Positions 45,132-58,215 are shown, numbered from the stretch's first letter. The stretch is DNA of 64,000 bases from Arion vulgaris (GCA_020796225.1 CM036754.1:69060000-69123999); one strand, 5' to 3'. The notes: generated by a model not told the origin, from the sequence alone. A program made the numbers and translations.

Positions 45132-45216
45132 CTAACTTAACCTTGATGTGCTGTGTGCTCTTGTTTTGTACTTTTGTGTGTGCTTTCACTCTCCCATTGT
45201 GCTCACTTCTGTTCTA

Positions 45217-45474
45217 CAGGGTGTTCAAGATAATAGCAGCCTGTGAATGGAGTCAATCTGGCATATATGTATGAAAATGAGAAGGTTCAGTTATGATGTA
45301 GTTTAGGTCAAGGTTATGTGACGGTATGTAATTGTAGTGCGGAAGGGGCGATGAACAAATGTGACGTAAAACGAGCTAGTCAGAACCGGTTTAAATAGTA
45401 CATAAACATAACGCGATAGATTATCTGGCAACTTTCGATTTGTCAATGGGGCTGCTTTAATCTTGAACACCCTG
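45217..45474. mobile_element. mariner-type MITE, 258 bp
   Basis: TA duplication at 45215-45216 and 45475-45476. Inverted ends start CAGGGTGTTCAAGAT and stay paired through AGCAGCC (about 25 bp, two mismatches). No transposase inside. Confidence 0.75.
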
Positions 45475-45737
45475 TAGAATTCTATGTCATGCACATCTCA
45501 ATGGATATCCTTCATGACCCATTATATCCATTCACAGTAAATAACCATTATCTTTGCCTGGTATAATTACTACAGTAGAATATTGGAAATGTAAGGGTTG
45601 CCTGGAGATTTGTCCTATCTGCGCCATCTACCAGATGTTCTAGTTCTTACAACCAGCATCCGAGTATATTATTCTGAGATTTATCATTAAGTTATGCCCT
45701 TAAATCTGTACTTACTTTGTTCTGTTGTATTATATGG

Positions 45738-46882
45738 TGCTGATATTGAAGTCTTATGTTGTATATGATGAAGACGTTTTTTCTATTCTTTGCGTTAGTT
45801 CTTTACGACCAATTTTAATCAATGAAGATGTTGAAGTCTTATGTTGTATAAGATGAAGATGTTGAAGTTATATTGTATAAGATGAAGATGTTGAAGTCTC
45901 ATGTTGTATATGATGAAGATGTTTTTCCTATTCTTTGCGTTAGTTCTTTGACTCAATTTTAATCAATGAAGATGTTGAAGTCTTATGTTGTATAAGATGA
46001 AGATGTTGAAGTTATGTTGTATAAGATGATGATGTGAAAGTCTTATGTTGTATAAGATGATGATGTGAAAGTCTTATGTTGTATAAAATGATGATGTTGA
46101 AATCTTATGTTGTATAAGATGAAGGTGTTGAAATCTTATGTTGTATAAAATGAAGATGTTGAAATCTTATGTTGTATAAGATGAATATGTTGAAATCTTA
46201 TGTTGTATAAGATGAAGATGTTGAAGTTATATTGTATAAGATGAAGATGATGAAATTTTATGTTGTATAAGATGAAGATGTTGAAGTTATATTGTATAAG
46301 ATGAAGATGTTGAAATCTTATGTTGTATAAAATGAAGATGTTGAAATCTTATGTTGTATAATATGAAGGTGTTGAAATCTTATGTTGTATAAGATGAAGA
46401 TGTTGAAATCTTATGTTGTATAAGATGAAGATGTTGAAGTTATATTGTATAAGATGAAGATGATGAAATTTTATGTTGTATAAGATGAAGATGTTGAAGT
46501 TATATTGTATAAGATGAAGATTTTAAAGTTATGTTGTATAAGATGAAGATGTTGAAATCTTATGTTGTATAAGATGAAGATATTGAAATCTTATGTTGTA
46601 TAAGATAAAGATGTTGAAATCTTATGTTGTATAAGATAAAGATGTTGAAATCTTATGTTGTATAAGATAAAGATGTTGAAATCTTATGTTGTATAAGATG
46701 AAGATGTTGAAATCTTATGTTGTATAAGATGTAGATGTTGAAATTTTATGTTGTATAAGATGAAGATGTTGAAGTTATGTTGTATAAGATGAAGATGTTG
46801 AAATCTTATGTTGTATAAGATGAAGATGTTGAAGTTATGTTGTATAAGATGAAGATGTTGAAGTTATGTTGTATAAGATGAG
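45738..46882 (+). repeat. 31-bp tandem array (27-bp variants)
   Basis: Units of AAGATGTTGAAATCTTATGT followed by TGTATAAGATG, about 38 copies by length. A 27-bp variant lacks TCTT. Two pieces of SINE A tail are embedded near the left end (45787-45821, 45931-45965). Confidence 0.9.
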
Positions 46883-46889
46883 TATTTTG

Positions 46890-47140
46890 ACGACATTAAC
46901 ATTTCAGTTGTTGTTACTTGAACGGAAGTATTTTGGTTGTCTCTTCCTTCTGTGCCATCAAGCGTAACGAGAACTGAACATGATGATGATGATGTTACAT
47001 TTTAAATCTTGAAACGCAGCTATTTACTGTTACTGTTTCTTATCCATGGGATTAGACTTACTTATACCATGACACGCACTGTTTACTCAGAAATTACTGC
47101 ATTGAAAATAATATAGTACCAACTATAGTCTCTTTCACTT
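46890..47140. other. Spacer between arrays
   Basis: Unique-looking AT-rich sequence with a short (GAT)n; nothing else seen. Confidence 0.4.
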
Positions 47141-47144
47141 TTTC

Positions 47145-50100
47145 CCGCTGGAAACAACATCACTGGAAAGTCGAAGTATTGGAAACAGCATAAATGGAAA
47201 GTCGAAGTATTAGAAATAACATCAATGGAAAGTCAAAGTATTGGAAACAGCATCAATAGAAAGTCAAAGTATTGGAAACAGCATAAATGGAAAGTCAAAG
47301 TATTGGAAACAGCATCAATAGAAAGTCAAAGTATTGGAAACAGCATAAATGGAAAGTCAAAGTATTGGAAACAGCATCAATAGAAAGTCAAAGTATTGGA
47401 AACAGCATCAATGGAAAGTCAAAGTATTGGAAACAGCATCACTGAAAAGTCAAAGTATTGGAAACAGCATTAATGGAAAGTCAAAGTATTGGAAACAGCA
47501 TAAATGGAAAGTCAAAGTATTAGAAACAGCATCACTGAAAAGTCAAAGTATTGGAAACAGCATCAATGGAAAGTCAAAGTATTGGAAACAGCATCAATGG
47601 AAAGTCAAAGTATTGGAAACAGCATCAATGGAAAGTCAAAATATTGGAAACAGCAGCAATGGAAAGTCAAAGTATTGGAAACAGCATCAATGGAAAGTCA
47701 ATGTATTAGAAACAGCATCACTGAAAAGTCAAAGTATTAGAAACAGCATCATCAATGGAAAGTCAAAGTATTGGAAACATCATCACTGAAAGTCAAAGTA
47801 TTGAAACAGCACTAATGGAAAGTCAAAGTATTGAAACAGCATCAATAGAAAGTCAATAGTATTGGAAACAGCAGCAATGGAAAGTCAAAGTATTGGAAAC
47901 AGCATCACTGAAAAGTCAAAGTATTGGAAACAGCATCAATGGAAAGTCAAAGTTTTGGAAACAACATCAATGGAAAGTCAAAGTATTGGAAACAGCATCA
48001 ATGGAAAGTCAAAGTATTAGAAACAGCATCACTGAAAAGTCAAAGTATTGGAAACAGCATCAATGGAAAGTCAAAGTATTAGTAACAGCATCAATGGAAA
48101 GTCAAAGTATTGGAAACAGCATCAATGAAAAGTCATAGTATTGGAAACAGCATCATGAAAGTCAAAGTATTGGAAACAGCATAATGGAAAGTCAAAGTAT
48201 TGGAAACAGCACAATGGAAAGTCAAAGTATTGGAAACACATCAATGGAAAGTCAAAGTATTGGAAACAGCATCAATGGAAAGTCAAAGTATTGGAAACAG
48301 CATCAATGAAAGTCATAGTATTGAAACAGCATCACTGAAAAGTCAAAGTATTGGAAACAGCATAAATGGAAAGTCAAAGTATTGGAAACAGCATCAATGG
48401 AAAGTCAAAGTATTGGAAACAGCATCAATGGAAAGTCAAAGTATTGGAAACAGCATCAATGAAAAGTCATAGTATTGGAAACAGCATCAATGGAAAGTCA
48501 AAGTATTAGAAACAGCATCATCAATGGAAAGTCAAAGTATTGGAAACATCATCACTGAAAAGTCAAAGTATTGGAAACAGCACTAATGGAAAGTCAAAGT
48601 ATTGGAAACAGCATCAATAGAAAGTCAAAGTATTGGAAACAGCAGCAATGGAAAGTCAAAGTATTGGAAACAGCATCAATGGAAAGTCAAAGTATTGGAA
48701 ACAGCATCACTGAAAAGTCAAAGTATTGGAAACAGCATCAATGGAAAGTCAAAGTATTAGTAACAGCATCAATGGAAAGTCAAAGTATTGGAAACAGCAT
48801 CAATGAAAAGTCATAGTATTGGAAACAGCATCACTGAAAAGTCAAAGTATTGGAAACAGCATAAATGGAAAGTCAAAGTATTGGAAACAGCAGCAATGGA
48901 AAGTCAAAGTATTGGAAACAACATCAATGGAAAGTCAAAGTATTGGAAACAGCATCAATGGAAAGTCAAAGTATTGGAAACAGCATCAATGAAAGTCAAA
49001 GTATTGAAACAGCATCAATGGAAAGTCAAAGTATTAGAACAGCATCAATGGAAAGTCAAAGTATTGGAAACAGCATCAATGAAAAGTCAAAGTATTGGAA
49101 ACAGCATCACTGAAAAGTCAAAGTATTGGAAACAGCATAAATGGAAAGTCAAAGTATTGGAAACAGCAGCAATGGAAAGTCAAAGTATTGGAAACAACAT
49201 CAATGGAAAGTCAAAGTATTGGAAACAGCATCAATGGAAAGTCAAAGTATTGGAAACAGCATCAATGAAAAGTCAAAGTATTGGGAAAAAGCATCATGGA
49301 AAGTCAAAGTATTGGAAACAGCATAAATGGAAAGTCAAAGTATTGGAAACAGCAGCAATGGAAAGTCAAAGTATTGGAAGCAGCATCACTGAAAAGTCAA
49401 AGTATTGGAAACAGCATCAATGGAAAGTCAAAGTATTGGAAACAACATCAATGGAAAGTCAAAGTATTGGAAACAGCAGCAATGGAAAGTCAAAGTATTG
49501 GAAACAGCATCACTGAAAAGTCAAAGTATTGGAAACAGCATCACTGAAAAGTCAAAGTATTGGAAACAGCATCAATGGAAAGTCAAAGTATTGGAAACAG
49601 CATCAATGGAAAGTCAAAGTATTGGAAACAACATCAATGGAAAGTCAAAGTATTGGAAACAACATCAATGGAAAGTCAAAGTATTGGAAACAGCATCACT
49701 GAAAAGTCAAAGTATTGGAAACAGCATCAATGGAAAGTCAAAGTATTGGAAACAACATCAATGGAAAGTCAAAGTATTGGAAACAGCAGCAATGAAAAGT
49801 CAAAGTATTGGAAACAGCATCACTGAAAAGTCAAAGTATTGGAAACAGCATCAATGGAAAGTCAAAGTATTAGTAACAGCATCAATGGAAAGTCAAAGTA
49901 TTGGAAACAGCATCAATGGAAAGTCAAAGTATTGGAAACATCATACTGAAAAGTCATAGTATTGGAACAGCATCATGAAAGTCAAAGTATTGGAAACAGC
50001 ATAAATGGAAAGTCAAAGTATTGGAAACAGCAACAATGGAAAGTCAAAGTATTGGAAACAGCATCACTGAAAAGTCAAAGTATTGGAAACAGCATCAATG

Positions 50101-50682
50101 GAAAGTCAAAGTATTAGAAACAGCATCAATGGAAAGTCAAAGTATTGAAACACAGCAATGGAAAGTCAAAGTATTGGAAACAGCATCAATGGAAAGTCAA
50201 TGTATTAGAAACAGCATCACTGAAAAGTCAAAGTATTAGAAACAGCATCATCAATGGAAAGTCAAAGTATTGGAAACATCATCACTGAAAAGTCAAAGTA
50301 TTGGAAACAGCATCACTGAAAAGTCAAAGTATTGGAAACAGCATCAATGGAAAGTCAAAGTATTGGAAACAACATCAATGGAAAGTCAAAGTATTGGAAA
50401 CAGCATCAATGGAAAGTCAAAGTATTAGTAACATCATCAATGGAAAGTCAAAGTATTGGAAACATCCTCACTGAAAAGTCATAGTATTGGAAACAGCATC
50501 ACTGAAAAGTCAAAGTATTGGAAACAGCATAAATGGAAAGTCAAAGTATTGGAAACAGCAGCAATGGAAAGTCAAAGTATTGGAAACAGCATCACTGAAA
50601 AGTCAAAGTATTAGAAACAGCATCAATGGAAAGTCAAAGTATTAGAAACAGCAGCAATGGAAAGTCAAAGTATTGGAAACAT
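47145..50682 (+). repeat. 30-bp tandem array, about 118 units, with higher-order structure
   Basis: Unit contains AGTCAAAGTATTGGAAACAG and a variable decamer (CATCAATGGA, CATAAATGGA, CATCACTGAA, CAGCAATGGA). The plus strand of the unit lacks stops in all three frames, giving runs of ESQSIGNSIN, KSKYWKQHQW and KVKVLETASM. Single-base indels switch the frame repeatedly, so no protein is maintained. Groups of variants recur in the same order. Confidence 0.95.
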
Positions 50683-50689
50683 AAGTTTT

Positions 50690-51285
50690 TATATCATTGA
50701 TTGACTATATAACTATGTATGTGTATTAATCTTTATAGTAAATTTCAAACTCATTGTCATAATTATTCACAATCTTATGTTATAATACAAGCTGAAGACT
50801 ATTACTAACTGTCAATAATAATATCACTAATAATTTCATTTCAATCTACACGATTGTCAAATATTACTCAGCCAGATATGTACTAACTGTCAATAACTAT
50901 AGCTGACACTATGATTTAATTCCAATAAGTACAATACAACTCCTGTGACTAAGCATTATAGAACGCTAGAGTTGTATCTAGTTATCTTATTAGATAGACT
51001 ATGTTAGATAAGTTCTGTCTATTTGTTATCTTGATAAAGGCCTATTGTCGAAACGTCGAGTGCTGTTTATTTTCATATTTAATCATTAATTTTTCTTTAC
51101 TTATCTAATACTGTATATACCTGTCTTTATTCAATCGCTCATTTACCTAGTATTATCGCAACCTCCCCACGGTTTTATCCAGATCTGATCTGATCCGGTC
51201 TGACCACCTCAGTTTTGTAGGTTTTCGTACATTGCCTTATCAGAACCGCGAGAGAACTCCCGCTGACATTAAACAAATAAATAAT
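50690..51285. other. Spacer with a Penelope/hammerhead-like motif
   Basis: AT-rich, non-coding. At 51031-51057 lies TTGATAAAGGCC followed by TTGTCGAAACGTCG, resembling the CTGATGA..GAAAC core found in Penelope-like element ends. Confidence 0.35.
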
Positions 51286-51507
51286 GGTATATCCTTTACA
51301 GGACGTAGCCATCAACCACAGTAAACATTTCTAGGCACCACTTATACGTTCAGTAGTTTGCCATTGCTTTCTGAACGGTGAGGTATATTTTTAACCTTTC
51401 GTATAAAAAATCCCACGGAAACGAATTTGCTTCCAAACTGCCTACCGCGGAGTTTGAACCAGGTACGCTTGGGTTGTGATCGAGCTCACTACCGCTTAAG
51501 CTAAAAT
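51286..51507 (-). mobile_element. SINE family F
   Basis: Minus copy with CTGAACGGTGAGGT, AAATCCCACGGAAACGAATT and box B-like GTTTGAACCAGG; head at right. Confidence 0.75.
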
Positions 51508-51574
51508 TTACATCATGATCAACAATATCTTTGTGTATATTTGTTGTTTTTTGTCCCCTTCTAAACATATGTTA

Positions 51575-53585
51575 ACTTGTACATACAAGTAGAGATTGTA
51601 CATATAATACAAGTATAGATTGTACATATAATACAAGTTTAGAAAGTAGATTGTACATATATAATACAAGTAGAGATTGTACATATATAATACAAGTAGA
51701 GATTGTACATATAATACAAGTATAGATTGTACATATAATACAAGTTTAGAAAGTAGATTGTACATATATAATACAAGTAGAGATTGTACATATATAATAC
51801 AAGTAGAGATTGTACATATATAATACAAGTAGAGATTGTACATATATAATACAAGTAGAGATTGTACATATAATACAAGTATAGATTGTACATATAATAC
51901 AAGTTTAGAAAGTAGATTGTACATATATAATACAAGTAGAGATTGTACATATATAATACAAGTAGAGATTGTACATATATAATACAAGTAGAGATTGTAC
52001 ATATAATACAAGTAGAGATTGTACATATATAATACAAGTAGAGATTGTACATATATAATACAAGTAGAGATTGTACATATATAATACAAGTAGAGATTGT
52101 ACATATAATACAAGTAGAGATTGTACATATAATACAAGTATAGAATGTATATATAATACAAGTAGAGATCGTACATATATAATACAAGTAGAGATTGTAC
52201 ATATATAATACAAGTAGAGATTGTACATATATAATACAAGTAGAGATTGTACATATATAATACAAGTAGAGATTGTACATATAATACAAGTTTAGAAAGT
52301 AGATTGTACATATATATACAAGAGAATGTACATATAATACAAGTAGAGAATACATTATAATACAAGTAGGATTGTACATATAATACAAGTATAGATTGTA
52401 CATATATAATACAAGTATAGATGTACTATATAATACAAGTAGAGATTTACTATATATACAGAGACTTGTATAAAATCAAGAGAATGTACATATATAATAC
52501 AAGTAGAATTGTACATATAATACAGTAGGTTTACATATAATACAGTACATTGCATATAAACCAAGTTAGAAATGTGACATTAAATACAAGTAAAGTAGAT
52601 GGTATATTAATACAAGTGAGATTGTACATATAATACAAGTTAGAAAGTAGATTGTACATAAATACAAGTAGGATTGACTATATACAGTTAGAAAGTAGAT
52701 TGTACATATAATACAAGTGAGAGTACTATAATAGTTTAAATAGATTGTATATATAATCAAGTAGAAAGTAGATTGTACTATAAACAGTAGATTGTACATA
52801 TATCAAGTTTAGAATAGATGTACAATATCAGGAGTTGTGATCAATACTACAGTTTAAGCTAGATTGTACATACAATAGAGTGACAATATCAAGTTTGAGT
52901 AGTTTGTACATTAATACAAGTTTAGAAGTGTTGTACATATAAACAAGTAGAGATTGTATATATAATACGTTTAGAAGAGATTGTACATATATAATAAAGT
53001 AGAGATTGTACATATAATACAAGTAGAATTGTACATATAATACAAGTAGAGATTGTACATATAATACAAGTAGAGATTGTACATATATAATACAAGTAGA
53101 GATTGTACATATAATATAAGTAAGATGTACATATAATACAAGTAAGATTGTACATATATAATACAAGTATAGATTGTACATATAATAAGTTAGAAAGAGA
53201 TTGTATATATATAATACAAGTTAATAGATTGTACATATAATAAAGTTTAGAATGATTAATATAATACAAGTTTAAATAGATTGTACATATATAATACAAG
53301 TAGAGATTGTACATATAATACAAGTTTATAGATGTACATATATAATACAAGTATAGATTGTACATATAATACAAGTTAGAAGTAGATTGTACATATATAA
53401 TACAAGTATAGATTGTACATATATAATACAATTTTAGAGAATTGTACATATATAATACAAGTATAGATTGTACATATAATACAAGTTTAGAAAGTAGATT
53501 GTACATATATAATACAAGTATAGATTGTACATATAATACAAGTATAGATTGTACATATAATACAAACATAGAAAGTAGATTGTAA
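51575..53585 (-). repeat. 26-bp tandem array, about 75 units
   Basis: Units AGATTGTACATATATAATAC plus AAGTAG, with 24-bp and longer (AAGTTTAGAAAGTAG) variants. Minus-strand frames stay open (YNLYLYYICTIST), giving spurious 254-285-codon frames. 52300-53300 is ragged with many single-base losses. Confidence 0.95.
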
Positions 53586-53589
53586 AGAA

Positions 53590-54715
53590 AAGAAACATAT
53601 TATGCTCATGTCAACATAATTTCTCCTGTTAGCTTCTTGTCTTTGTCTGGTTGTGGCATGGGTCTAGCCCTAAGGAAAACTGATTGTCCAGTTTCAGTTT
53701 AGTTTGAGCGGATGTGGCATGTGACGTTCATGTCAAATTAAGGATATCCATCTAGCATGGCCTCGAAGGGATCCCATTTTATTATCTACTGTCAGAGATG
53801 CTGGTTTGTCGTGTAGGATGATCAATTGGTATGTTTCAAATATTTACTTATTATCTTGGTCATTTGAGAGCATGATAACTTGTTGTACACTTTCGTCTGT
53901 ATTGATGGAGTGATGTCAAACTAGAGAACGATCGCACACAAGTTTTTTGTTTATTTATTATTACTATTTTAACGCTTGTAGTCCGTCATTTTTTTTACTT
54001 CCGAACGCATTTATTGTAATGTATAGAGGGAATGTAACTTAATCGGTAGTAGCTCATCACAACCCAACGAGTAGAGGAAGACAAAAGAGAAAATGTTGTG
54101 GATAGCCTGACTTCATAGCACGGTAGAACGTCAACATTTGAATTGATAACAGACACAAAAGACAGAGATTTGTAGAAATCCATGATCGCCTACGCCAGTC
54201 GGCACGGTACCTGATGGTGATGATCATTAAAAATCCGCACAATTCTTCCATTTTATTTCAGCAAAATAACTTTTATTCAACGTTTAGTTAAGACCGGCTA
54301 TGAGATAAATACAATCGTTTTTCGGTATGGAAGACAGGATGATCAAGTTACATCAAATCGCATCAATGCCTGCATGGGAACGTAAACATATTAATAAGAA
54401 TATAAGTTACCATATGCATAGTTAGTAAATAATAGGTAATCAGAGTAGGATAAGATTAATGATTGATTATTATCCCCATGCTGAGACGGTTTAGTTTTAC
54501 CCAGTTCGAGATAAGGTTAGGCTCGCCATGGGCAAGCCGTCTATCCACACTGACAAGAAAGATACGTATCAGCACCCGTATCCGTGTCAATAAACGTTAG
54601 CAAGCTGGAATCAAACGTCGGTGCCCGTCAAAATAGACACTGCGGTTTGATGTGATGAGAGTAGCAGGCATATACAGAGGGTGGGAGTTCTTTGATAAAA
54701 TTGATAACATTCTAT
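53590..54715. other. Unique-looking spacer, nothing recognised
   Basis: Short open frames only (62-64 codons, minus strand near 54.1 kb), without motifs. Confidence 0.35.
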
Positions 54716-54717
54716 CT

Positions 54718-55062
54718 GGCTATCTGTCTATATATCTATCTGTCTGTCCTGTTCGTCCGTCTGTCCTGTTCGTCTGTCAGTCCTGTTCGTCTGTCTTGTT
54801 CGTCTGTCTGTCCTGTTCGTCTTTCTGTTCTGTTTGTCCGTCTGTCCTGTTCGTCTGTCAGTCCTGTTCGTCTATCCGTCTGTCTTGTTCGTCCGTCTGT
54901 CCTAGTTCGCTCTATCCGTCTGTCTTGTTCGTCTGTCGTCCAGTTCGTCTTTCTCTCTGTTCGTCCGTCTGTCCTGTTCGTCTTTCTGTTCTGTTTGTCC
55001 GTCTGTCTAGTTCGTCTGTCCTGTGTGTCCTTCCTGTTTGTCTGTACTGTCCTGTCTATACC
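54718..55062. repeat. Short tandem array, 15-17-bp GTCTGTCCTGTTCGTC units
   Basis: About 20 units with C/T exchanges (GTCCGTCTGTCCTGTTC). The Arg/Thr-rich minus and Ser/Val/Cys-rich plus frames across it are by-products. Confidence 0.9.
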
Positions 55063-55141
55063 CCCATCGGTTTCTGTCACCCTCCCCCATCTGTCCCCAT
55101 CCTCCGGACGTTTCTCTCACACACCGGACGTCCACCTCCCC

Positions 55142-55335
55142 TGTCTATTGTTTGAATCTTTACCGCGCCGTTCTATTTACAAGAGCTTACAAGTGCAGTT
55201 TTGTTTCGGAAATCGAAAGAAGTGATGCAGGAGCTAAAGAGTTCATGAATCGTACAAAACTCTTGGCAGGTGGTGGTCCATTTCTGCGGAGTGGGACCGA
55301 GGGATGTAAGGAAAACCGGGGCATTGAAATAAAGC
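55142..55335 (+). mobile_element. SINE family H fragment
   Basis: CGCGCCGTTCTATTTACAAG and CTTGGCAGGTGGTGGTCCAT match the family body; the box B region is partly lost. Confidence 0.55.
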
Positions 55336-55494
55336 TTTCGTATTTAGACCCCGTTAAGAGAACTAACTGTTTCAGCCTGTAGCTAGTCATGGACGAACAC
55401 TCTCATTCAAATAAACTCTACCTAGTGTGAATTCATTGACTTTCAATGCGTCTTGAGAGTTTATTTCTGCCGAGTTTATACTCATGTTTTCTAG

Positions 55495-55910
55495 GGTCTC
55501 AATGAGTATGCTCAGGACGATTAAAACATGCTGGGATCGGAGACAATGGATAGAGTCGCTGAGAAGGTCTAGGCTGACAAAAATTAGTTTTACTTTTGTG
55601 CCAGGGTATGCAGGTGTAAGGGGAATGAACGTGCGGATAGGCTTGCAGGTATGGCTGCTGTACAAAGTGGGCGAGCAATGCACCAGGCTGATATTATAAA
55701 TTCCTTAAGGAAGAGAGGACGTGTACATGCTCCAAGTAATAGTGGTGAATCTACAACACTAACATGACTGCAATAACTTCAAGTCAAGTGTGGTGTAGCT
55801 AGACAAGAACACTATGCTGCTAGCCAAAGAAGAATAGTAAACCAATAAAGAACCGTCGTCGTTAGTCGCCACACGCTCAGAGACATATTGAGGAGAAGAT
55901 CGGAACACTA
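55495..55910 (+). mobile_element. LINE RNase H fragment with frameshift
   Basis: SMLRTIKTCWDRRQWIESLR, TKISFTFVPGYAGVRG, then after a shift ERADRLAGMAAVQSGRAMHQ and the tail GVARQEHYAASQRRIVNQ. A different RNase H lineage from the 32.9/39.6 kb copies. Confidence 0.65.
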
Positions 55911-56500
55911 ATCAAGTCATTGGTTCGATGTATAGTGATGATGATCCGACTACTAAACTAAATTAAGCTAAAGATTTCATACTTTTTTCCGCACTGATAA
56001 AAAAATGACTCAATTATTTCTTTGCCTACATAAATCTGAAACACGTATAAAACAGTGTATTTCTTCTAATTAATGGGGATAGCAAGTGTGCCATTTAACC
56101 TAAACCAAGAATCTTAACGCCTGATGGATGGCAGTCAACATTAACAGCAGCTGGTAATGATAGCATTAACAAATGTTGCACCTAATCATATTAGCTTATT
56201 GGATTTATGTAGACGTTAATGGTGGTATTTTGAAATCAATTATCAATTTCAATGTTGCGTTTGATTTGTTTGATTTTGTTTACAAAACAAAACGGTTTTA
56301 CATATTATAAGCCCTCTCGTGCCTGTTAATCAATTTCTCGGTTGGTGATAATTCTGCAACCACTGATCATTCTCCAGTCTCTGATTATTCTTTGGTTTAT
56401 GTATTTTAAAAATAATATCTCTCTCTGAACAGTCTCATATCTCTGCACTCATAAGTTAATCATTTATTTCTTTCCTCTGATCATTATCCTGTCTTTGCAC
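55911..56500. other. Spacer, nothing recognised
   Basis: AT-rich sequence before the next array. Confidence 0.4.
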
Positions 56501-56504
56501 TCTT

Positions 56505-57545
56505 AATCTGATCATTTTCCATCTCAGACCTTTCTCATATATTTGCATACATTAGCAGTCACATTTTCCTTCTCAGACTTTTCTCCTATATCTGCATACA
56601 TTAGCAGTCACATTTTCCATCTCAGACCTTTCTCATATATCTGCATACATTAGCAGTCACATTTTCTATCTCAGACTTTTCTCATATATCTGCATACATT
56701 AGCAGTCACATTTTCTATCTCAGACTTTTCATATATGCATCATTAGATCACATTTTCCTTCTCAGACTTTTCTCATATATCTGCATACATTAGCAGTCAC
56801 ATTTTCCTTCTCAGACTTTTCTCATATATCTGCATACATTAGTCAATTTCCTTCTCAGACTTTTCTCATATATCTGCATACATTAATCCATTTCCTCTCA
56901 GACTTTTCTCATATATCTGCATACATTAGCAGTCACATTTTCCTTCTCAGACTTTTCTCATATATCTGCATACATTAGCAGTCACATTTTCCTTCTCAGA
57001 CTTTTCTCATATATCTGCATACATTAGCAGTCACATTTTCCTTCTCAGACTTTTCTCATATATCTGCATCATTGCATACATTTCTTAGCTCATACATTTT
57101 CCTTCTCTAGACTTTTCTCATATATCTGCATACATTAGCAGTCACATTTTCCTTCTCAGACTTTTCTCATATATCTGCATACATTAGCAGTCACATTTTC
57201 TATCTCAGACTTTTCTCATATATCTGCATACATTAGCAGTCACATTTTCCTTCTCAGACTTTTCTCATATATCTGCATACATTAGCAGTCACATTTTCCT
57301 TCTCAGACTTTTCTCATATATCTGCATACATTAGCATCAAAATTTTCCTTCTCAGACTTTCTCTATATCTACATACATTAGCAGTCACATTTTCCTTCTC
57401 AGACTTCTTCTTATATCTGCATACATTAGCAGCACTTTCCTTCTCACTTTCTAATATCATATACATTACAGTCACATTTCCTATTCTTTATAATACAAAC
57501 TTCACTTCTCATATATCTGCATACATACTAGTCACATTTTCCTTG
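56505..57545. repeat. 49-bp tandem array, about 20 units
   Basis: Units carry AGCAGTCACATTTTCCTTCT, CAGACTTTTCTCATATATCT and GCATACATT. The right third (after 57350) is ragged. Confidence 0.93.
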
Positions 57546-58215
57546 ACTTCCTATTGCATACAACATCACATTCCAGCTGTACTTCTAATACAACAAGTCA
57601 CATTCTCTGCCCTACTTCTAATACAAATTTCACTCTCCAGCCTGCTCACTTCTAATACATGATCAGCTATCCAGCTGCCTACTTCTAATACATGATCAGC
57701 ATCAGTCTGCCTACTTAACAAATATCAACACTTACAGCATGCTCACTTCTAATACAAACATTAACACTCTCCAGCATGCTCACTTCTAATACAAACATCA
57801 ACACTCTCTGCCTACTTCTAAAACAAACATAACACTCACATGCTACTTAATACAAACATCAACACTCTCCAGCCTGCCTACTTCAATACAAACAAACAAC
57901 ACACTTCAGCCTGCCTACTTTAATACAAACATCAACATTCTACAGCCTGCCTACTTCTAATACAAACATCAACATTCTCCAGACTGCCTACTTCTAATAC
58001 AAACATCAACATTCTACAACCTGCCTACTTCTAATACAAACATCAACATTCTACAACCTGCCTACTTCTAATACAAAATCAACATCTCAGCCTGCACTTA
58101 ATACAACATCAACATCTCATGCCTGCTCTATTAATACAAAACACACTCAGACTGCCATTAATACAACATCAACATCTCAACCTGCCTACTTAATACAAAT
58201 ACTATATCTCGACAT
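57546..58215. repeat. 37-bp tandem array, about 18 units, ragged
   Basis: Units CTGCCTACTTCTAATACAAA followed by CATCAACATTCTACAAC. Many units have short deletions, especially at both ends. Confidence 0.9.

Noticed and set aside
47349..50239. Plus-strand frames of 60-242 codons with ESQSIGNSIN/KSKYWKQHQW repeats
   Set aside because: Products of the 30-bp array; single-base indels interrupt every frame and no signal, start context or unique flank is present.
47145..50682. CRISPR-like periodic repeat
   Set aside because: No unique spacers, repeats are directly adjacent, and the genome is animal.
51508..53569. Tyr/Leu-rich minus-strand frames up to 285 codons
   Set aside because: 26-bp array with frame-changing unit length.
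54652..55225. Overlapping Ser/Cys/Val-rich and Arg/Thr-rich frames
   Set aside because: Short GTCTGTCCTGTTCGTC array; low-complexity translation only.
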